This document shows, piece by piece, positions 57,191-64,000 of a stretch of 64,000 nt of DNA (positions within the stretch are counted from its first letter, which is position 1; each line of letters opens with the position of its first letter). The notes under the pieces were generated by a model. That model was not told where the DNA came from, did no database searches, and worked only from the letters and a program-made list of their open reading frames with translations. The position numbers were made by a program, and so were the translations under genes. Source of the stretch: Amborella trichopoda. Its lineage: Eukaryota; Streptophyta; Magnoliopsida; Amborellales; Amborellaceae. The DNA lies in the NCBI RefSeq assembly GCF_000471905.2, contig NW_006495906.1:2257893-2321892 (forward strand), in the 5' to 3' direction.

Positions 57191-57675
57191 GTGATGGCAA
57201 ATGGAGAGGCCCTGCCGCTGTGGTATGTTGGAAGCCAACTCCTTCAGCACAACAGTAAGTCCATGTTGTTTTAGAGGAAGAGAATCCATCATGGGCCGGC
57301 TCCTTGGAAGCTAGCCATGCCCCATTAGATGAATTGAAGCTGACTCGAGAATCGTTGGCTTCTTCTTTTTGGCCTGTAACCATACTCTTTTGTGGTTTTT
57401 CTTCTTCTTCATGAGGAGAGCATTTCTTTGGTGGTTTCCTTTTGGCCTGTAACTGTCCTCTTGTCCTCATATGCAAGGTCTTTGTTTTGCGAGCTTGTAA
57501 TCATCCTCTTATCCTCAGATGCAAGATCTTTGTAACTTTCCTAGTGATGGGCTTTTGATTGTGGCTTGTAACTCTTTTTAATGTAATGAAAGAAATGAAT
57601 TTCTTTTGAGCTTGCTTAATATTCTTCTTTTCCATTTTCTTCTTTTTACTGCACACACCGCATTTTACGGATGCA
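57191..57675 (+). other. Collapsed antisense-ORF region
   Basis: In copy 1 the leader and the antisense 3' end are separated by 3.8 kb of ORF; here by under 0.5 kb. Three repeats of 'ggc.tgtaac' (57,370-57,580) and a polyadenylation-like 'gtaatgaaagaaatgaat' remain. No PMD or coiled-coil sequence is visible. Confidence 0.5.
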
Positions 57676-58934
57676 TCAGGGGTAGTACTTCTTTAGGTAT
57701 CATCCATTGATAGGGCGCATTACCTCTCCTCCGTCCGAGTTTACCAGTATATAGGCCCCCATTGGTGTGACCATTTTTACTATGAACGGGCCTTCCCACT
57801 TGGGTTCGAACTTTCCTTTGCGGTGCCCATGCATGACAATCGGTCTCTTGACTACTAAGACTAGGTCTCCATGGACAAAGGAGCGAACCTTGACAGATTT
57901 GTCAATGGCTCGTTTCATTTTCCCTTGGTTGAGCTCAGGGTTCTGCTGGGTCTCTAATCTCTTTTCGTCAAGGGCATCCACCTCCTGATATCAGAGCTCC
58001 TTTCATCTTCGGTTAGTCCCTAATGTATAAAGACATGAAGTGAAGGTATTTGAACTTCAAGGGGTAAAACCGCCTCCGCTACAAAGACTAAGGTATAAGG
58101 GGTAGAGTTTGTAGCATTGCGGGTTGTGGTGCGATAGGCCCACAGAGCTTCAAGCAGCTTTTCGTGCCAATTCTTCCTTGACATTGAAACTAACTTCCGG
58201 AGCACCTCACACATGGTTTTGTTGAATGACTCAGCTAACCCGTTGACTCGAGGGTAGTACATGGTCGAGTATTACCCCTCGAAGCTGAACTGGTTGACTA
58301 GGCAATCAACGTGATGGCTTCTGAACAGAGGGCCATTATCTGTTATTATTCGATTCGGACCCCCGAACTGGTATATAATGTGGTGACGCACGAAGTTGGG
58401 CCTAGCGATCCCTAGAACCTGATGGAGAAGGACCACCTCCGCCCTCTTGGAAAAGTAATCTGTCGTTGCTAGAATGAAGGCAAGACCCAAGGCAGAAAAA
58501 GGGTCAATGAGTCCTACAATATCCATAGCCCACTGGGAAAAGGGCCATGATGTTACTATAGGATGGAGAGGCTCCAGGGGTTGATGAATGAGGCTTGAGT
58601 GTATCTGGGACACCTAGCATCTTTTAGCATAGTTTTGGGCATCAAAAATCATTGAAGGCCAATAATAGTCGTGTCTGCATATGCGTTCGTAGAGCTTGGG
58701 GCTGGACTGATGCAGCCCGCAAATACCTGAATGCACTTCTTCGAGTACTTTGCTTGCTTCTTGTGTGTCGACACATTTGATGAGAATTTCGTCAAATGAT
58801 CGACGAAAGAGAACATCCCCATTGAGAAGGGTGTACTTGGTAGACATCTGTCGTATGTCGTTGTGTTTCGCTCGATCCTCAGGCAGCCTTCCATGCTTTA
58901 CAAAATTCATGACAGGCTCCCTCCAGTCTTCCAC
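57676..58934 (-). pseudogene. Tat integrase
   Basis: Would insert the cDNA into host DNA. N-terminal zinc-binding region (58,760-58,615): 'LEEVHSGICGLHQ' supplies the His pair; one Cys is seen ('AKRC') before a TAG. Catalytic core (58,560-58,180): 'WAMDIVGLIDPF' (D), 'IITDNGPLF' (D) and 'NGLAESFNKTM' (E), so the D-D-E residues are all present. Breaks: a stop near 58,614, another after 'FSFEG' (58,272), and decay from 58,020. C-terminal part (57,981-57,676): 'RSFVHGDLVLVVKR', 'KFEPKWEGPFIV', ending 'PINGxYLKKYYP' and a TGA at 57,676, which is the normal terminus for this lineage. There is no chromodomain, as expected for Tat. Confidence 0.82.
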
Positions 58935-60600
58935 TTGTTCTACCTCTACGCACGTTGGGTCGAAGAATTCAGGTTCTTACTTCTCGGCTTTGGATTCTTT
59001 GCTTCGAGATATTTCTTTCTCTGCCTTAATAACATCCTTGACTGCAAGGAGTGCTCTGAATGGGTAAGGCGGTCATTTAGGGAAGACATCCCTCTCATCA
59101 TCTGCATGAACATCAGTTCTCAAGTCGACATGACTCCATTCTGCTACCCAAACTGACGTTGGCCCGGATGAAGATAGTTAAATGGTGGCCTCGAGCTTTG
59201 AGAGCGCATCGGTCTGCGAGTGTAGCCTTCTAAGGATATGACTCAGGGAGAAATCATCAAACTAGGCGATATAAGTTTTGGCCATGTCATGATAAGCCTT
59301 GAGAGTATCCTTCCGTCAAAAATCCCTTCAAGCTACCTGACGACGAGCTCAGAATCGTGGAAGATGTTTAGTTTCCCCAGGTCTAGCTTTTAAGCGATCG
59401 CTAACCTGATTATGAGGGCCTGATATTCGGCTTCGTTATGGGAGGATGCCTCTGTCAGTGAGAAGGATAGAGGAATCATTCCAACATAGGGGGTCAGGAA
59501 TACGACTCCGAGGCCTCCTCTATCTGACTGGAATTCTCCATCGAAGTACATCTTCCACGACTGAGTTAATGCCGTACAGAAAACTTCTTCATCCGGTAGA
59601 TGACTTGATAGGGGAGATTTCGAAGGGACTGGGTGAGCTTTGAGAAAGTCAGCTAAGGCATGACCTTTGACTGCCTTCTGTGGCACATAAGTTATGTTGA
59701 ACTCCCTTCACAATAATGCCCACTTAGCCAAATGTCTTGATAGGCATGACCGGATCATAAGGAACTTGACAGGGTCAGACTTTGAGATTAACCTGACCTC
59801 GTGACCTAGCAAATAATGACAGAGCTTTTGTATTACGAAAATCAAGGCTAGGCACAGTTTTTCGATGGGAGGGTAATTATTTTTGGCTCCCTTCATCTTG
59901 CGGCTAAGATAATAGTGCTGTCTCTTTCCCCCCATCATTGTTCTGCGCTAGGAGTGCTCCGAGTGACTCATCAAGAATGGTAACGTATAGGATGAGAGGC
60001 CTTTCCGACACTGTCATAGAGAGTACTGGGGGATTCAACAGGTATTGCTTGATATCATCGAGTGCAGCTTGGCACGCATCATCCCATTTGAAGGGAACGT
60101 CCTTCTTTAGAAGATGTGAAAAGGGCCTACATCATCCTAAGAGGTTTGAGATGAACCTCCGAATCTAGGAGAGCTGTCCTTGAAGAGACCACAATTCATG
60201 AAGGGCCATAGGCGTTGGCATGTCCTGAATGGCCTTGATTTTGACTGGCTCAATCTCCAGCCCACGGTACCTCACGATGGACCATAAGAATTTTTCTGAC
60301 CGTACACTAAAGGTGCATTTCAAGGAATTCATCTTGAGTTGGTGATGTCGCAAGCATTCAAATACCTTTTTGTTGTCCTGTACTTGAGTGTCCTTTGTTT
60401 CAGACTTCACCACTAGGTCATCCACATAACACTCGACCTCCTTGTGAATCATGTGAATCCATCTTGCCTGAGCTTGTTCACCTCAGCATCTAGCTGCATC
60501 TCGAGGTCAGGTTTAAACCTCCTTGATTTTTACTTCATGGGTTTGACGGTTGGATCAGTATTGAGCCGATGGACAATAATTTTAGGGTCTAGACTGAGCA
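58935..60600 (-). pseudogene. Tat RT (partial) and RNase H
   Basis: In the element's direction: a short piece of the RT start ('SLDPKIIVHRLNTDP', 'AEVNKLRQDGF', 60,600-60,465) jumps directly to 'EVECYVDDLVVKSE' (60,440). About 110-120 residues of fingers and palm, including the first catalytic Asp, are therefore deleted; only the YVDD box remains. Thumb/connection follows ('LKMNSLKCTFSVRSEKFL', then 'YYLSRKMKGAKNNYPPIEKL', to 59,708). RNase H at 59,690-59,390 has 'WKMYFDGEFQSDRGGLGVVF' (Asp) and 'HNEAEYQALI' (Glu). The stretch 59,390-58,935 is the decayed RNase H end and connector to integrase, with several stops. The enzyme could not work. Confidence 0.78.
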
Positions 60601-60613
60601 TCTCATGATAATG

Positions 60614-61057
60614 TCAGGCCAAGACATCGCGGTTTGCTCGAAGGAGGGATATATAATTTTCTTTCTCATCTGAAGTCATCTTTGCCGAGATGAAAGTTGG
60701 CCTTGAATCTGCTTCATCCCTTAAGTTTATCTCTTCGAGCTCGTTAGCTGTGGCTTGACCACCGTCTTCCCACTCGTCTGGAGCATCTTGTAATTCTTCG
60801 TCTGAGGATTTAGGATTCTTCTCATCAATCTCGAGTGAGGAGACACGTGATTTTGACATTTCTTCTTTTAGCACGAGAGAGAATTTCTGGTCTCTGACTA
60901 GAGCAAGGAATGCTTCGAACAGGGAGTCCATGACCTTGTGACTGAGGTCGCTCGGTACTTTCCCCGAGTTGGGTGACGCTTCATGAACCTGGATCATGTG
61001 ACAGGCCTCGTGGGAATCGGATCTTGAAGATGGCTTGGTCTTGGTTTGGGTCATCAA
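60614..61057 (-). pseudogene. Tat pol linker before RT
   Basis: A 147-codon open stretch, acidic ('DEELQDAPDEWEDGGQ'), ending 'EINLRDEADSRPTFISAKM' and 'LLRANRDVLA', the conserved segment just upstream of RT in this lineage. Upstream it joins directly to gag-tail-like sequence, so the protease present in copy 1 (23.46-24.1 kb) is missing here. Confidence 0.7.
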
Positions 61058-64000
61058 GGCATCAGCGGCTGTCGAGAATCCAACCGCTTAGGTCAGCATC
61101 TCTGTGAGGCACTTTTGCTGTGACCTGTTGAGACTGGTGCCTCGGAGCTCTCTGTTTAGAGCATCGAAGTCTGGGCACTGTCGAGCTGTGCTTGTGGAAG
61201 AAAAAGAAGAGGAGAGAGGATAAGAAGTTTTAAAATGTCTCGGGCAGCTTTTTACGTCGTTGTCGGAATTGGACGTGTGCGTGGGGGATTTTTAGGCCTT
61301 GCCCTGGCTTTGACCGTCAAGGGTCCTTTTAGTGTCATCACCCATTTTTCATGAATCTCGAGCTGTTGGTGACTCAGGGACATCCACTTGATTGGACGAA
61401 AGGATAAGGCGAGTCATGCTTGGAGTGAATTCTTGTAAGGTCGACAGTGGAGGAGGGGGCTTAAGTAATTCTTCCTCGACTGGTGGCTGAGGGATGGGAT
61501 TCCTGCGACGAACTGACCTAGGTGCTCGTCATCTCCTTCTATACCCCTGAGGAAGCGTTTCGTCTGCCTCAACAGGTTAGTGAGTAGTCCTAGCCTAGTG
61601 GACTGCCTCACGCTTCAGGGATTTGAACCTACTTCACCCATGGTAGACTTCCCAAGGCTGAGAAGTCGAGGGCTCTGATAGGTCCAGTGTATGCTCATAA
61701 GGGACCTGTAGCAAGGTCTCCTCTTAGATGGGAGCAATGGCTTGGAAGTGCTCGGGAGAACGTTGTAGATGATGTGGCCTTCTTGTACCTTCCGATTGAC
61801 TATAGCTTCGAACCCAAAACATTCTTTCAGCTCATGGTCCCATACATGGGGATATGGGCACCAGAGGTTTTTTGTACCCTAGGCAAGGCATTTAGGCTAC
61901 CTGGCGGACTTGGCAGTGATGAGAGCATGTTGGAGCATTGCCTCGAAGAGGGCCCACAGAGGGTCTGGCTCAGTGCTTCTTAGGGCTTGCTTCGGGGGTT
62001 CTTCTTGCAATGGCGAAAGAGGCACTTAAGGGTGCCCTTTTGGGTTACCATGAGCTTCTTGACATTGCTGCATCTTCCTCGCCAAGAGTTCGTTGAAGCT
62101 AGTGCATTCGCCCATGTCATGACCTTGTATCAGGTGATATGAGCACCAGAGGTTCTCGGTTCCTAGAGGCAAGAACTTAGGCTGCCTTGTCGGCTTCGGC
62201 ATGATGTGTCCCTCCTCGAGCATTATGGAGAATAGTGCATGGAGGATAGTGGGTGCCCCGCATCCTCATGGATCGTGACTATATGTGAGGCCTCAGTTGC
62301 CTCGAACACTTTCTTTTACTCTTCCAACTTTATCTTACCCTTGTTAATAAGGGCTTCGAAAGTGTCGTTGAGCTTATAGCAGTCATGAGGGGGGTGGCCT
62401 ACTCGCCTGTGATTAGTGCAATACCTCTCATTCGTCTCCTGCCCAGCTGGCTCTAGAGTGTTGACTTTCGACAGCTGGATCATGTTCTGTTCTAGCAGCA
62501 GTCAAAGCAGTGCAGGACTCCACTCCTTATTCTGGTGCTGGATCGAGAAGTGACTTTAACTAGCCTTTTTAGGAGGCAGGACCTTATTGTAGGACTGTTG
62601 TTTGCCCCCGGCCTGAGACGTTTGTTCCTTGGAGAGGTACAGGGTTTGAGGGACGCCATTCTTGGTGTCAGTCACGGTGATGGCCACATTGATCACCGCC
62701 TTTTGCTGGTTGCCCCAACTGTTGGAGCGAGAATTCAAACCAGAGGGTTGCTGACCAGATCCGCCAAGGTGCTTGAACAGACCCCCTATACGAACTACTG
62801 TAGAGATGAGCTTTGACATGGAGGGTGGATTGAAGGCCTTGACATGTAAGGAGATGTCGGGAAACATGTTCCGTACAGACAGCTTCTTTTTTGATCATGG
62901 GGGTGGCATGAAAGGTTACCAGCCAGCTCTCTTCATCGAGCGATAAACTTGTCAACCGGCTCACCAGGGTCTTGAGTCAGACTAAGGAGCTCGATGGTCT
63001 TTACATTCCTTTGGACTTCGTAGAAGCGTTGGTAAAAAAATTGCACCATTTCCTGCCAGGTGTTCACTGAGTTTGATGGCAGCTAAGCATACCACTGGAT
63101 GGCTGGCCCTTTGTGAGTCTCGATGATCTGACGGAGGAGGAGTCACCCGTCAGTCACCATCTCTCGACAAGCCACTTGGAAAGTGGGCGGTATGCTGGTG
63201 AGGACGTAGTACCATTAAACAGGGGGAGTTTCCCTTTTTTATATTTTTGGGGAAGAGACACCTGGTCAATGTACAAAGGGTACAGCTTCTGGTAAAGCGG
63301 TGCCTCTTGCATACCTGAGACTTTGCTCTTGAGGCTATGGGTGACCATGGCATCTATATCAGTTAGGGAAACCCCTCGAGAGGCAGGTTGTCTTGGGAGA
63401 CCGGTTGGGGAGTTTGCCTAGGTACTGTGTCTTCGCCAGACGGGGAATCAGTCTCTTGGTGAGAAAAAGGGGACTTGAAGGCTTCTAGGCGTTCAATCTA
63501 TTCAAGGATGGACTGCACCATTACCTTGAACCTATTCATCCTTTCCTCTTGAGAGTCGTCAGTCTAGTTGATCACCATGACACAGACCGCTTATTGTGGA
63601 GAGTCAGAGCCTGGTGGAGCAGTGGATTGCCGAGGTTGGCAAGTCGTAAGTGGCAAGGCAGTCTGCAGAGGCTCAGCATGCTCCGACTAGATTCGAACCT
63701 TGTATGCCTATCTTGTGAGGACCGGTTCTCAATGGTCTTGAGACCGTGGCTGCTTGGCAGTAATGACCTAGCAGTACTCTTGGACTCGCTCAGGTTCTGG
63801 AGTTTGGAGTGGGAAAAAGGGATTACGAGATAGGAGGTCTCCGAGAGTAGTGACCTCAGCTACCTTGGAGGCTTCTTTGGTCAGGATTGGCAGCCTCACT
63901 TTTACTTAATCCTGAGCCTGATGTGGACTTCACCCCAGAATTGGGCTTGAGGTTTAGATTGCCCCACTTTTCTTGAACATGCATGGGTCTGTCTATTAAT
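61058..64000 (-). pseudogene. Tat gag, copy 2 (partial)
   Basis: Same domain order as copy 1; the N-terminus lies outside the window. 63,360-63,150: 'SGMQEAPLYQKLYPLYIDQ' with 'KYKKGKLPLFNG'. 62,960-62,700: Gag core in broken frames ('TFHATPMIKKEAV', 'LISTVVRIGGLF'). Three knuckle modules at 62,379-62,420 ('CTNHRRVGHPPHDC'), 62,104-62,145 ('CSYHLIQGHDMGEC') and 61,819-61,860 ('CPYPHVWDHELKEC', second ligand replaced by Pro). They have the same spacing as copy 1. 'MPKPTRQPKFL' precedes module 2. Many stops and frameshifts are present. Confidence 0.75.

Larger units (their letters stand above)
53809..64000 (-). mobile_element. Tat/Ogre-type retrotransposon, copy 2 (partial)
   Basis: Same family and orientation as copy 1. 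In its own direction: gag enters from beyond the window end, then linker, partial RT, RNase H, integrase (ends 57,676), a short remnant of the antisense-ORF 3' region, the conserved leader and TATA box on plus, a minisatellite and the 35-bp array. It is cut at 53,809, so no LTR is seen. Protease and the antisense ORF are missing. Confidence 0.82.

Noticed and set aside
56181..57476. Minus-strand frames of 114-188 codons in Tat copy 2
   Set aside because: They lie opposite the conserved leader, have no domain, and are not maintained in copy 1 at 17.7-18.7 kb.

Overview
This window looks like intergenic, repeat-packed nuclear DNA from a flowering plant. I found no credible host gene, tRNA or rRNA. 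Almost everything recognisable is Ty3/gypsy LTR-retrotransposon sequence of two plant lineages: chromodomain-bearing Tekay/Del-type elements and a large Tat/Ogre-type element. Both contain stop codons and frameshifts. The species cannot be named from the sequence. The lineages, PBS types, very long LTRs and a 575-base N gap fit a draft assembly of a large plant genome.

Layout. 1-1.03 kb is unclassified LTR-like DNA. 1.03-8.16 kb holds two plus-strand Tat-type LTRs (one duplicated, one truncated), with pyrimidine-rich tracts and GC-rich minisatellites. 8.16-8.91 kb is the same LTR inverted, with a degenerate PBS. 8,913-11,568 and 33,263-41,459 are two halves of a Tekay composite ordered LTR - deleted internal - LTR - gag-pol - LTR. 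Its middle LTR is split by a Tat element at 11,569-33,262 (minus strand), flanked by the 5-bp duplication GTCAC. The 5' LTR of that Tat element is in turn interrupted by a probable solo LTR at 29,455-31,626, which carries the N gap.

Reading the Tat element on the minus strand: 5' LTR, PBS, a gag with three tandem CHHC knuckles, aspartic protease, then no RT/RNase H/integrase. Next comes an opposite-strand (plus) ORF with a plant-mobile-domain-like region and a coiled-coil tail. Behind it lie the ORF's own TATA promoter and a 36-bp tandem array, then the 3' LTR.

41.46-53.81 kb is a minus-strand tandem of a non-autonomous Tekay relative, LTR-gag-LTR-gag. The place of pol is taken by a roughly 46-bp repeat array, and the LTRs are about 3.5 kb. 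53.81-64 kb is a second Tat copy (minus). It keeps the array, the antisense promoter, gag, part of RT, RNase H and integrase, but lacks protease and the antisense ORF.

No complete element is present. An intact relative would supply Gag, protease, RT-RNase H and integrase; the gag-only units would need them in trans. The antisense ORF with its own promoter, the triplicated Gag knuckle and the gag-only tandem are the observations most worth following up.
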